DNA from: CBDUQP01 sp965369385
GTDB taxonomy: Bacteria > Planctomycetota > Phycisphaerae > SM23-33
DNA: 45,587 nt
Reading direction: 5' to 3'
Assembly (NCBI GenBank): GCA_965369385.1
Contig: CBDUQP010000008.1
Span: 1 to 45,587, forward strand
Each line of letters opens with the position of its first letter. The stretch's first letter is position 1. The position numbers were made by a program, and so were the translations under genes. Under the pieces are notes generated by a model. It worked only from the letters and a program-made list of their open reading frames with translations, was not told the DNA's origin and searched no databases. Positions 16,589-24,347 of the stretch are shown in pieces.

Positions 16589-17497
16589 ATGCGATTGTTG
16601 CTTGCGTGTCTATTGTGTGTGATGAGTCTGATGGGGTGTTCGGGTAAAGATAACGCTTCAGAGCGGCCCGACGTTCCGAATGTCTTCGTCACCATAGAAC
16701 CACTGGCGTACTTCGTGGAACGAATCGCGCCCAAGGGTACGGACGTTGGCGTGCTAATACCGTCAGGGCAGGACCCTCATACTTTCCAGGTGACTCCAAG
16801 GCAGATGACCATGCTGAGTTGGTCTAAACTGCTACTGACCGTCGGGTCGCCGTTTGAGGCTGAACTGATGGTTCGTGTCTCTCAGGCATATCGCAGGGTT
16901 AAGGTCGTGAATCTTGTCAGTGGTCAGCCATTGCTGCTAATGGCGCCCCATGCTCATGAGCAGACGGCCGAATCCAGCAACACTCATACCTATCCGATCG
17001 AAATGGAAGAAAGCGATCCACACGTCTGGATGTCGCCTAGAATTGCGATGCTGATCGCAAAGCGAACCTACGGAGAGTTGTGTTTGGTGTGGCCTGACCG
17101 CAAAGAGCAGATGCAGCAGAATCTCAGGAAGCTGCTCAAGGATCTGACCGATCTGGACGCGAAACTGAAAGAGGCCCTTGCCCCGCTGAAAGGCAAGCGG
17201 TTCTACGTATTCCATCCGGCGTTCGGATACTTCGCCATGGAGTACCACCTGAAGCAGAAAGCAGTGGAACTTGGTGGCAAGTCGCCGGGGCCCAAACAGA
17301 TAGTCGAGATAATCCGCAAAGCACAGGCCGACAAGGTGCGAGTGATCTTCGTTCAGCCGCAGTTTTCTTCGCAGGCTGCCGAGGTGATAGCAAAGCAGAT
17401 CAATGGCGTGGTGGTTGAGATAGACCCGCTGGCCCGCGACTATATCGTCAATATGCATCACGTAGCCGACGAGGTGTCCAAGGCCATGAAACCGTAA
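16589..17497 (+). CDS. znuA: zinc/metal ABC transporter substrate-binding lipoprotein
   Basis: 302 residues from the ATG at 16589 (GGAG eight bases upstream); an earlier in-frame start lacks a signal peptide. It begins with the lipoprotein signal MRLLLACLLCVMSLMGC (lipid on Cys 17). Cluster A-I/TroA-ZnuA motifs: VTIEPLAYFVERI, SGQDPHTFQVTP (metal His), a short His-containing loop (APHAHE, NTHTYP), ESDPHVWMSP (metal His), YVFHPAFGYFAMEY (metal His) and VEIDPLARDYI. These place it with zinc rather than iron or manganese binders. It starts the complete znuA-C-B operon. No clear Zur operator was seen in the 132-bp upstream gap. Confidence 0.92.
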   Translation: MRLLLACLLCVMSLMGCSGKDNASERPDVPNVFVTIEPLAYFVERIAPKGTDVGVLIPSGQDPHTFQVTPRQMTMLSWSKLLLTVGSPFEAELMVRVSQAYRRVKVVNLVSGQPLLLMAPHAHEQTAESSNTHTYPIEMEESDPHVWMSPRIAMLIAKRTYGELCLVWPDRKEQMQQNLRKLLKDLTDLDAKLKEALAPLKGKRFYVFHPAFGYFAMEYHLKQKAVELGGKSPGPKQIVEIIRKAQADKVRVIFVQPQFSSQAAEVIAKQINGVVVEIDPLARDYIVNMHHVADEVSKAMKP

Positions 17498-17537
17498 TTA
17501 CCCGGCAATATGCATTTGTTTTGAAGGATTCAAAAAG

Positions 17538-18314
17538 ATGTCAGATATACCTGCGGTTGAAATCGAGGGCCTGTGGTTCTCTTACGATCGGCGGCAATTG
17601 CTGCGGGATGTGAATCTTCGCATAGAAGCTGGCGAGCGTGTTTGTGTTGTCGGGCCCAATGGCGGTGGCAAGACTACGTTGCTGAAATTGATGTTGGGGC
17701 TTCTCAGTCCATCGGGTGGATCGCTTCGCGTTTTGGGCGATATCCCGCAACGTACCCGGCAGCGAGTGGGGTATGTTCCGCAACATGCGCAATTCGATCC
17801 GCGTTTTCCCGTAACGGTTATGGATGTGGTACTCATGGGACGAATGGGTCTTGGATCTGGACGCGGGCTTGTAGACAAATTGCTTGGTCGGTCCGATCGC
17901 CGGGCAGCCGCCGATGCACTGGCTGGTGTGGGGATATATAATCTGAGGAATCGCAGTTTTTCGGCAATTTCAGGCGGGCAGAGGCAACGCGTGCTGATTG
18001 CGCGTGCGTTGGCGGTTGGTCCGGAGTTGCTGCTCATGGATGAGCCCACGGCCAATCTTGATATAGGCGTGGAGGCTGAGTTCTACGATCTTGTGCAGCA
18101 TCTTGATGAGAAGATGACGCTCGTGATGGTTACTCATGACATCAGCTTTGTTTCCGGTACTGTGGGAAAGGTGGTGTGTGTGAGCAGTGGGGTGGAGGTG
18201 CATCCTACTGGGGAACTTACCGGCGACGTTATGCGGGATTTGTATGGGCGTGACATTCGCCTTGTTCGCCACGATCACGATTGCTGCGAGCACGGGCAGG
18301 AGGCGGGCAAATGA
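17538..18314 (+). CDS. znuC: zinc/metal ABC transporter ATP-binding protein
   Basis: 258 residues; GAAGGA nine bases before the ATG. Walker A GPNGGGKTTLLKL, Q-loop YVPQHAQFD, signature ISGGQRQRV, Walker B LLLMDEPTANLD, switch His in VMVTHDISFV. It is the ATPase of the metal importer encoded with znuA and znuB. The C-terminus ends in RHDHDCCEHGQEAGK, a His/Cys-rich metal-binding tail of the kind known from zinc ABC ATPases. Stop and znuB start overlap in ATGA. Confidence 0.95.
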   Translation: MSDIPAVEIEGLWFSYDRRQLLRDVNLRIEAGERVCVVGPNGGGKTTLLKLMLGLLSPSGGSLRVLGDIPQRTRQRVGYVPQHAQFDPRFPVTVMDVVLMGRMGLGSGRGLVDKLLGRSDRRAAADALAGVGIYNLRNRSFSAISGGQRQRVLIARALAVGPELLLMDEPTANLDIGVEAEFYDLVQHLDEKMTLVMVTHDISFVSGTVGKVVCVSSGVEVHPTGELTGDVMRDLYGRDIRLVRHDHDCCEHGQEAGK

Positions 18315-19252
18315 GTGAATTCTTCGAAGCGTTGAACAGCCCTGCCGGCCAGTTCTTGCGATCTGCGGTTATGGCGGGCTTGCTTGCAAGCATTGCCTGC
18401 GGAGTGGTTGGAACGTATGTCGTCGCCCGGCGAATTACTTATGTAGCAGGCGGAATAGCGCATTGCGTGCTCGGTGGTATCGGGGCTGCGGTCTACTGCA
18501 ACAAAGCGCTCGGATGGGAGTGGTTAAGCCCTATGACGGGGGCGGTTCTTGCAGCCTTGCTGTCTGCGGGGATCATTGGCGTGGTTTCGCTTAGGTGCAA
18601 AGAACGCGAAGACACGGTCATAAGCGCCCTTTGGGCAGTCGGAATGGCCACTGGTGTTTTCTTCATCTGGAAGACTCCGGGCTATCAACAAGGCCTGATG
18701 AACTATATGTTCGGGAATATCCTGATGGTCTCGCCGGACACGCTGGTGCTGATAGCGGTGTTGGACGTGGCGGTAGTTGCGGTATCGGCGGTGTTCTACA
18801 GGCAGTTCATGGCCGTGTGTTTTGACGAGGAATTCGCCCGCACGCGAGGTGTGCGAGTGGACGCGTATTACCTGTTGCTGCTGGCAATGACGGCATTGAC
18901 GGTGGTGCTGCTGGTGAACGTTGTGGGTGTGGTGATGGTTATTGCGTTGCTTACGCTGCCGGTGGCGACTGGCGGGCAGTTTGTGCGAAAACTCTGGCAA
19001 ATGATGGTGGCCGGCACGCTGATAAGCATGGTTCTGACTTTCGGCGGAATAGCCCTGAGCTACGGTCCGGACTATCCATCCGGTGCGACGATCATAATAC
19101 TGGCGGGCGTGCTGTATCTGCTGGCGGTTATTGCCAGGACGATTGTGGCTCGTGTGATCGCAAGAAGGTGCCAGGCCGCAATCAGCGATGATTGTTCGTG
19201 CGAGGAATGCCGGGTGGATACGGACCAACCGGATAACAAAACGCCTGCCTGA
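18311..19252 (+). CDS. znuB: zinc/metal ABC transporter permease (ABC-3 family)
   Basis: 313 residues with about 8-9 membrane helices. Family marks: an early helix SAVMAGLLASIACGVVGTYVV followed by RRITYVAGGIAHCVLGGIG (the coupling region of ABC-3 permeases), VCFDEEFARTRGV in the middle, and VVGVVMVIALLTLPVATGG. The start overlaps the znuC stop, giving tight coupling. The C-terminal cytoplasmic tail carries CSCEEC within acidic residues, an unusual Cys cluster not standard for the family and perhaps metal sensing or capture (inference). A terminator hairpin overlaps the stop codon. Confidence 0.93.
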   Translation: MSEFFEALNSPAGQFLRSAVMAGLLASIACGVVGTYVVARRITYVAGGIAHCVLGGIGAAVYCNKALGWEWLSPMTGAVLAALLSAGIIGVVSLRCKEREDTVISALWAVGMATGVFFIWKTPGYQQGLMNYMFGNILMVSPDTLVLIAVLDVAVVAVSAVFYRQFMAVCFDEEFARTRGVRVDAYYLLLLAMTALTVVLLVNVVGVVMVIALLTLPVATGGQFVRKLWQMMVAGTLISMVLTFGGIALSYGPDYPSGATIIILAGVLYLLAVIARTIVARVIARRCQAAISDDCSCEECRVDTDQPDNKTPA

Positions 19253-19276
19253 CACACAATGGCGTCCGGCAGGCGT
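19241..19276 (+). terminator. terminator hairpin at end of znu operon
   Basis: Perfect 9-bp inverted repeat ACGCCTGCC (19241-19249) / GGCAGGCGT (19268-19276), beginning inside the last codons of znuB. The T-run after it is weak (GTTGGTTG), and it lies between convergent genes, so it may serve both directions. Confidence 0.55.
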
Positions 19277-19329
19277 GTTGGTTGCAATTCATTCAGATCG
19301 GCCGGTGCAGGCTGATTGCGTTGCGGGGC

Positions 19330-19929
19330 TCAATTATTATTGGATTTCTCGAAGTGCACGAAGTCGATGAGGAATACTGCGCCAAGGAACAATGCCTTCG
19401 TGCGAATATCCCATGTTTCCGGGAAAGTTACGCCAAAGTTGTCTGCATCTGTGAATATCTCCTTGCCGAGTCCGCTCCATTTCTTGGTGATCTTTCCGAT
19501 CTCCATGCCACGTTCCCTGATCTCGAATGTCCAGGGGTGCAGCATCGGTCCGAACAGTTCGAAGGCTTCCTGTCCGTTGGAGTCGAGCACTGAGTATATC
19601 CGGCGGGCGAATGAGAATCGCTTCTTGATCGTGCCGATTATCAGGCCATCGGTGTCGAACACGCTGACTTCCGGGAAGAAGAATCTGAACGGGCGACGAA
19701 TCTGGATCACGGGTGTTCCGTCGGTGCCCACGACGTCGATGGTGAACGGTCGCATGGTCTTCAGGAAGATTCTGCTCAGGAAACTGCTGTCTTCGCCAGC
19801 ATAGTACAGCTCCCTGCCGTCCGGACCCATTACAGAGTAGTTATTCCTTGTTTCGAACCCGGTGAGTATCTCTCCCCATTCCTTCTTCTGCTTGATTACC
19901 AGCGCGTCGAGATGTTCCAGTTGCTGCAT
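19330..19929 (-). CDS. phospholipid-scramblase / LURP-one-like protein
   Basis: 199 residues with GGAGAAAGG before the ATG. The sequence follows the scramblase fold pattern: FETRNNYSVMGPDGRELYYAGEDS near residue 28, then MRPFTIDVVGTDGTPVIQIRRPFRFFFPEVSVF, VIG-type GLIIGTIKKRF, YSVLDSNGQEAFELFGP, and a C-terminal hydrophobic segment (TKALFLGAVFLIDFVHFE) that could insert in a membrane. The repeated [strand]-D-G-x-[E/P]-[strand] pattern is the 12-strand beta barrel of the Scramblase and LURP-one families. Bacterial members have no established function; lipid scrambling should not be assumed. It stands alone, convergent with the znu operon. Confidence 0.75.
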   Translation of the reverse strand: MQQLEHLDALVIKQKKEWGEILTGFETRNNYSVMGPDGRELYYAGEDSSFLSRIFLKTMRPFTIDVVGTDGTPVIQIRRPFRFFFPEVSVFDTDGLIIGTIKKRFSFARRIYSVLDSNGQEAFELFGPMLHPWTFEIRERGMEIGKITKKWSGLGKEIFTDADNFGVTFPETWDIRTKALFLGAVFLIDFVHFEKSNNN

Positions 19930-20049
19930 TTGCCTTTCTCCTGTTCCTGAGATGGTCCGTGTTTTAACCCGAGATGCGTGTCCAGAATAATCCGCATTTG
20001 TTATGCGAGATTATCCTTGCGCCCAAGGGGAGAATAGCATCCAAGCTGT

Positions 20050-20075
20050 CGCAGGTAAAGGGACTTTCACCTGCG
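20050..20075. repeat. 11-bp hairpin with one bulge in the scramblase/GH36 intergenic region
   Basis: CGCAGGTAAAG / CTTTcACCTGCG with a three-base loop GGA, 120 bp upstream of the scramblase start. It may be a leader hairpin or an end signal. The rest of 19,930-20,406 holds only a short unconvincing ORF and the palindrome at 20268. Confidence 0.4.
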
Positions 20076-20267
20076 GGAACAGAGGACTCCGGGGCAACGC
20101 AGGACATAGACGGGCAATCGCTAAGCGATGCCGCTAAATTCGGGCCAATTGCACGGGAACTTATCTTTTCGTTGAAATAATCAATGCTGCTGCAGCAGTA
20201 AACAACGCAAAGCCGCCGGCGGGCGGGGGGATGCTGGTGGCCCGCTTTGAAGGCACTTAGCCTTGCG

Positions 20268-20279
20268 ATTGTCGACAAT
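20268..20279. promoter_or_regulatory. 12-bp palindrome ATTGTCGACAAT, possible operator
   Basis: Perfect dyad with no spacer, about 130 bp before the alpha-galactosidase start. The size and position fit a dimeric repressor site, but no matching regulator can be named from the sequence. Confidence 0.3.
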
Positions 20280-20406
20280 TCCTGTGATCTCGCTCTTTTT
20301 TCGTGGATTTTGTGCGGTGGCTGAGTATTCTGCCAATGCATAAGACAGCGTCGACATGTTTCCCGGCATGGTACGACACATTGATATCATCGAAGGAGAA
20401 TTTGAG

Positions 20407-22365
20407 ATGAAGAGTGTGATGAAGTCTGCATGGGAAGGCCTAGCCGGTGCAAATGGGGACGTGCCATTCTCACTGAGCTACGGCGGAAATCCGGCGGAAA
20501 TAGAGGCAGTTGCGGGCCAGTCGGATGCTAAGTCGGGTGAGATCACTCGCGAGTATCGCATAGTCGGCTCTGATGTGCTGATTCGAGCGGAGATCGTCAA
20601 ATACGATGATTTCCCTGCCGTTGAGTGGGTCCTGCATCTGACCAATACGGGGGATAGCGATTCTGAGATCCTCGAGGATATCAACGTTCTGGATGTGGAT
20701 ATCGTTCGCGAAGGTGATCAGGAGTACATGCTGAACACACTTACCGGCAGTGTTGCCACCCCACAGGATTTCACTCCCCAGCGTCAGAGATTGTGGCTGT
20801 GGGATGATTACCGAATCGGATGCCTTGACGGACGGAGCAGCGACGGCGGACACAGCCTGCGAACCGGCGGCGTGATGCCCACGTTCGATATTGAGTATGA
20901 CGATGCGACACTGATTTGCGCTGTCGGGTGGACTGGTAGTTGGTATTCGCGGTTCATTCGCACCAATTCGAAGGATCTCCAGTTCATGGCAGGCTGGGAT
21001 CACGTGCACTTCAAGCTGCTTGCCGGCGAGACCGTTCGCACGCCGCGGATTCTTTTGTTTCATTTTGACGGTCCCGCCGAGGATGCCCGTAACGCTTACC
21101 GCCAATTCATCCTGAAGCACCACACGCCGAAGATTGACGGCGAAATCCCCACTGGAATGGTGAGCGCGTGCAGTTGGTTTAAGCACAACTGCGGGAGTGA
21201 TTGTAGCGAGGAAAACCAGAAGGAGTGGATAGATCAACATCTGGCGGCAGGTATTGGGCTGGATACATATTGGCTGGATGCCGGATGGTACGGACAGGAT
21301 AAACCCTGGGGGCAGACCGTGGGCGACTGGTGGCCGACGAAGGAGAAGTGGCCCAACGGTCTTGAGCCTATCGGCGAGTACGCGAAGGACAAGGGACTGG
21401 GCTTCGTGCTGTGGTTTGAGCCGGAGCGTGTGTCGCCGGGTACTTACCCGTGGGCGGAGCATCCCGAGTGGCTGTTCTTGCCCGATGCCGAACAGACCGC
21501 AGAGCGCGAGGGCTGGATTCCCAAGGGCAAGAGCGAAGCCCTGCTGAACCTTGGAGTGCGCGAAGCCTGCGAGTGGTTCGTTGATATCGTGAGCGAGTTC
21601 GTTACCAACTGCAACGTGACTTGCTACCGGCAGGATATGAACTTCCGGCCTGATATCTTCTGGGCGAAAGCCGATGCGCCAGACCGCCGGGGAATCTCGG
21701 AAATCCGGCATATTGAGGGCCTGTACTGGATGTGGGACGAGCTTCTGCGCCGGCATCCCGGATTGCTGATAGACAACTGCGCCAGCGGTGGCAGACGAAT
21801 TGATCTCGAAACGTGCAGCCGCAGCATCCCGCTGTGGCGAAACGACTGTGCCAGCAACCCGGCCGCCTCGCAAGGGCACACGCAAGGGTTGTCCAGGTAC
21901 TTCCCGCTGAGCGGTACCGGCGTAAACAGCAAAGACACTTATCGCTTCCGCAGTTGCATTTCTCCGTCGGCGGTTGTCACGATGTTCGATCCTGACAGTG
22001 ATGACTTTGATCCGCCTGTGCTGGCGGCGCGGTTCGCGGAATATCGCAGAATTCGCCCGCTGATGCTTGGGGATTTCTATGAACTATGCGAGCGATGTTC
22101 GAATGAGGACGTCTGGTGTGGATATCAGTTCTGGCGCGAGGATATGAAGCAGGGCGTTGCGTTGTTCTTCCGACGCGAGCACTGCCCGCTGTCACGTGGG
22201 AATTTTGTGCTGAAGGGCCTGAAGGAAGATCGCAAGTACGAACTGACCTGGGCAGACGCAGGAATAGTGCTAAGCGGGACCGGCGCGGAACTGGCGGCCG
22301 GCGTTGACGTGGAACTGGCGGAGAAGCCCGGCTCCGAGGTCATCTTCTACAAGATGATCGACTGA
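20407..22365 (+). CDS. alpha-galactosidase, glycoside hydrolase family 36
   Basis: 652 residues from the ATG with AAGGAG eight bases upstream. The N-terminal beta-supersandwich (to about 240) precedes a TIM barrel: TYWLDAGWYG, GFVLWFEPERV, then CYRQDMNFRP with the likely nucleophile Asp 410, LLIDNCASGGRRIDLE with the likely acid/base Asp 466, and a C-terminal beta domain. This is clan GH-D architecture. The nucleophile loop reads RQDMNF where many GH36 have KWDxNR, so substrate preference may differ; N-acetylgalactosaminidase or other activities are possible. No signal peptide, hence cytoplasmic. It shares a bidirectional terminator with the convergent aldolase gene. Confidence 0.87.
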   Translation: MKSVMKSAWEGLAGANGDVPFSLSYGGNPAEIEAVAGQSDAKSGEITREYRIVGSDVLIRAEIVKYDDFPAVEWVLHLTNTGDSDSEILEDINVLDVDIVREGDQEYMLNTLTGSVATPQDFTPQRQRLWLWDDYRIGCLDGRSSDGGHSLRTGGVMPTFDIEYDDATLICAVGWTGSWYSRFIRTNSKDLQFMAGWDHVHFKLLAGETVRTPRILLFHFDGPAEDARNAYRQFILKHHTPKIDGEIPTGMVSACSWFKHNCGSDCSEENQKEWIDQHLAAGIGLDTYWLDAGWYGQDKPWGQTVGDWWPTKEKWPNGLEPIGEYAKDKGLGFVLWFEPERVSPGTYPWAEHPEWLFLPDAEQTAEREGWIPKGKSEALLNLGVREACEWFVDIVSEFVTNCNVTCYRQDMNFRPDIFWAKADAPDRRGISEIRHIEGLYWMWDELLRRHPGLLIDNCASGGRRIDLETCSRSIPLWRNDCASNPAASQGHTQGLSRYFPLSGTGVNSKDTYRFRSCISPSAVVTMFDPDSDDFDPPVLAARFAEYRRIRPLMLGDFYELCERCSNEDVWCGYQFWREDMKQGVALFFRREHCPLSRGNFVLKGLKEDRKYELTWADAGIVLSGTGAELAAGVDVELAEKPGSEVIFYKMID

Positions 22366-22392
22366 TCCCTTAACGTGATAATCGACAAATGA

Positions 22393-22427
22393 AAAGGCGA
22401 CGCTCACTGGATGTGGGCGTCGCCTTT
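22393..22427. terminator. bidirectional terminator between GH36 and aldolase genes
   Basis: Perfect 11-bp stem AAAGGCGACGC / GCGTCGCCTTT around a 13-nt loop, with A-rich and T-rich flanks on the two sides, between convergent genes. Confidence 0.85.
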
Positions 22428-22469
22428 CGTATTGTATTTGCGATCCGGTTTGCCCGGAATCGTGGGAAG

Positions 22470-23423
22470 CTACACCTTCTGCGGGCACTTCTTCGAGAAG
22501 ATCACATCGCTGTCCTTCTCGACCACGCGTTTGATGGCCTTCATGCAACTGTCGGTCATCGGCAGGTTCAGGTAACTCTTGGAGGTGGAGAATACGCCGA
22601 GTTCCACCATGAGCTGCTTCTGGCCGGTCAGCCATGTTGTAAGTTTCTTGCCGCCGAATACACTGAACATAATCTTGCAGAGGCGGGCTTGGATCTTGGC
22701 GGCCTTGTCCAGGTCGCCTTCCTTCACCGCATCGCTTATGAGCTTGACCATGTATCCGTTGAAGATGCCGCCTCCGACAAGCAGTCCATCGTAGCCGGCG
22801 GCCATGTAATGATCGCACCTGAACTCATCACCGTCCAGGAGCCTGAGTTCGGGACGTTTCTTGCGGGCCTTCAAGGCGATCTTCATTCGCTCATCGTCTG
22901 CAGAGCTGTCCTTGATCATAATGACCTTTTTCAGGTCGTAGATCTTTTGGATGGCCTTGTTGGAAATCGATGTCGGTGCATGCACGCCGCGATCATAGAT
23001 GCAGACAGGCAGGGGGCTCTTGCGGACTGCTTCTTCATACATTTCGAAGATGCGATCATCAGTCGGCCTCATTACCATGTAGGGCGGTGCGATAGTCGCA
23101 ATGTCCGCGCCGTCTTCCTTGGCCATTTCGATGTTGGCGAGGATACGTCCAGCGGAGTTGTCGGTTACCTGGGCCGCCAGCAGCATGCGTCCTTTGTTTT
23201 GCTTGGCAACTTCGCGAGTGAACTGGCGTCTCTGGGCGTCGGGCATCCACGGGCCTTCGCCGCAAGTTCCCGCCAGAAACAAGCCTTGAACGCCAAGCAG
23301 CAGGTGGTGATCCACAAGACGCTTGATCGAGGGCATGTCGATTGTCATCTTGGATGTGAATGGGGTGGGGGTGGCAGACCAGACTCCACCGATGTTCTTC
23401 AACTGTTTCTTCATAGCCATCAT
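22470..23423 (-). CDS. DapA/NanA-family aldolase (dihydrodipicolinate synthase-like)
   Basis: 317 residues; AGGA five bases before the ATG. It has the family's (beta/alpha)8 signatures: LFLAGTCGEGPWMPDAQR (pyruvate-binding loop), VCIYDRG with the proton-relay Tyr 143, and VIMIKDSSADD with Schiff-base Lys 171. The family includes DHDPS, N-acetylneuraminate lyase and several keto-acid sugar aldolases. The neighbourhood (GH36, another family member, SDR) favours sugar-acid catabolism over lysine synthesis. It is divergent from the DUF3859-like gene and has a promoter-like TTGACA-N17-TACATA upstream. Confidence 0.85.
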   Translation of the reverse strand: MMAMKKQLKNIGGVWSATPTPFTSKMTIDMPSIKRLVDHHLLLGVQGLFLAGTCGEGPWMPDAQRRQFTREVAKQNKGRMLLAAQVTDNSAGRILANIEMAKEDGADIATIAPPYMVMRPTDDRIFEMYEEAVRKSPLPVCIYDRGVHAPTSISNKAIQKIYDLKKVIMIKDSSADDERMKIALKARKKRPELRLLDGDEFRCDHYMAAGYDGLLVGGGIFNGYMVKLISDAVKEGDLDKAAKIQARLCKIMFSVFGGKKLTTWLTGQKQLMVELGVFSTSKSYLNLPMTDSCMKAIKRVVEKDSDVIFSKKCPQKV

Positions 23424-23492
23424 GGGTTTCCTATAAGAGTGCGTGCCCGCAGCGCTTGCAGGCGGAGTGTTCTAACGGATGCAAAGATAGCT

Positions 23493-23521
23493 TATGTAAC
23501 TCTCTATGGGTTCAGTGTCAA
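23493..23521 (-). promoter_or_regulatory. promoter candidate for aldolase gene, TTGACA-N17-TACATA
   Basis: Perfect -35 on the minus strand (23516-23521) and a weak -10 (23493-23498) 17 bp downstream; the transcript would have a leader of about 65 bases. Confidence 0.45.
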
Positions 23522-23570
23522 TCGTGAAATCAAGTATCGTGAATTTCTTATGAATTCAGCCATGACTCGC

Positions 23571-23599
23571 TTGACATAACTGCTGTCGTGGCGTAGACA
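23571..23599 (+). promoter_or_regulatory. promoter candidate, TTGACA-N17-TAGACA
   Basis: Perfect -35 TTGACA (23571-23576), 17-bp spacer, -10 TAGACA (23594-23599), pointing to the DUF3859-like gene. It lies about 50 bp from the divergent promoter candidate, so one regulator could control both. Confidence 0.55.
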
Positions 23600-23685
23600 C
23601 ACTGCACAGGAACCATTTTGGGCAGTGAGATCGCTGCCTGGCAATAGGTTTGACTAATGGAGCTGCGAAGGCCCAGGCGTTAATA

Positions 23686-24096
23686 ATGCACCGGGCGAAT
23701 GATGCGATGGCCAGGAAGAACCCGGAAGTAAAGATGGTCAGCTACGGCAAGTACATGCCGTTTGACAAGACAAGCAAGGAACTTCCGCAGCTTGTCGAGT
23801 TCACCACCGATATCCCTGTGGCAGAAGATGTTGAGTTCGGGTATATCCTGAATATCAAGAAGGGACGGGGCGAAAAGCTGGAGTTCCGGATCGACCATCC
23901 TCTGTTTCCCGACAGCTCTGGCGACATGACGCCACCTTTTGTCGGAGAAGAATATATCCGCTCCAGCGAATATCGTTTCTTCCTTGGAGATACATTCTGG
24001 CAGCCACTCAGTGACAAAGTGGGCCAGTGGAAACTTACTACATGGCTGATGGGGCGAGAAATCGCGTCAAAGACATTCAACGCGTTTCTCGAATAA
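23686..24096 (+). CDS. conserved hypothetical protein, DUF3859-like
   Basis: About 136 residues; the start is uncertain (ATG at 23686 or 23707; an upstream TTG at 23650). A short beta-rich soluble protein: VSYGKYMPFDKTSKELPQLVEF near the start, DVEFGYILNIKKGRGEKLEFRIDHPLFP in the middle and GQWKLTTWLMGREIASKTFNAFLE at the end. This order (G-x-Y, then FG..., then hP, then G-x-W...W...G...F) resembles DUF3859. Function unknown. It sits between two DapA-family genes and is probably transcribed from the TTGACA promoter at 23571. Confidence 0.6.
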   Translation: MHRANDAMARKNPEVKMVSYGKYMPFDKTSKELPQLVEFTTDIPVAEDVEFGYILNIKKGRGEKLEFRIDHPLFPDSSGDMTPPFVGEEYIRSSEYRFFLGDTFWQPLSDKVGQWKLTTWLMGREIASKTFNAFLE

Positions 24097-24157
24097 ATAC
24101 ACTCAGCATAAAACACTATATATAAAGACGATGTAAAGACTCATCAGGATACGTGTC

Positions 24158-24280
24158 ATGACAATCCAATGGATAACAGATTTTCGCGACGCAGCGTGCG
24201 AATGCGCGACTGCCGGAACACAATGTTGTGGCTTGATGGGAAGAGTAGAACATCCGATCAAGATTGAAACTGAAGAGTAG
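24158..24280 (+). CDS. possible 40-residue Cys-containing peptide
   Basis: ATG with AGGA eight bases upstream, in the 250-bp gap before the second aldolase gene. The peptide runs MTIQWITDFRDAACECATAG, then TQCCGLMG, and ends HPIKIETEE. Four Cys in a short span (CEC and CC) and charged ends make it more than random-looking, but no homology or promoter proves it. It could be a remnant of a larger gene. Confidence 0.3.
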   Translation: MTIQWITDFRDAACECATAGTQCCGLMGRVEHPIKIETEE

Positions 24281-24347
24281 CGCCTTTCGGCGATAGAAAA
24301 TGTTACACGAAAGAGCACGCCGCAAATGGCGAGCGAGGAAATGAACG

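Noticed and set aside
19974..20180. 68-codon plus-strand ORF in the gap before GH36
   Set aside because: No ribosome site, composition not protein-like, overlaps the hairpin at 20050.
20470..21885. 471-codon minus-strand ORF
   Set aside because: Antisense shadow of the GH36 gene, which has clear catalytic motifs.
22389..23579. 396-codon plus-strand ORF
   Set aside because: Antisense to the DapA-family aldolase with intact active-site residues; begins inside the terminator hairpin.
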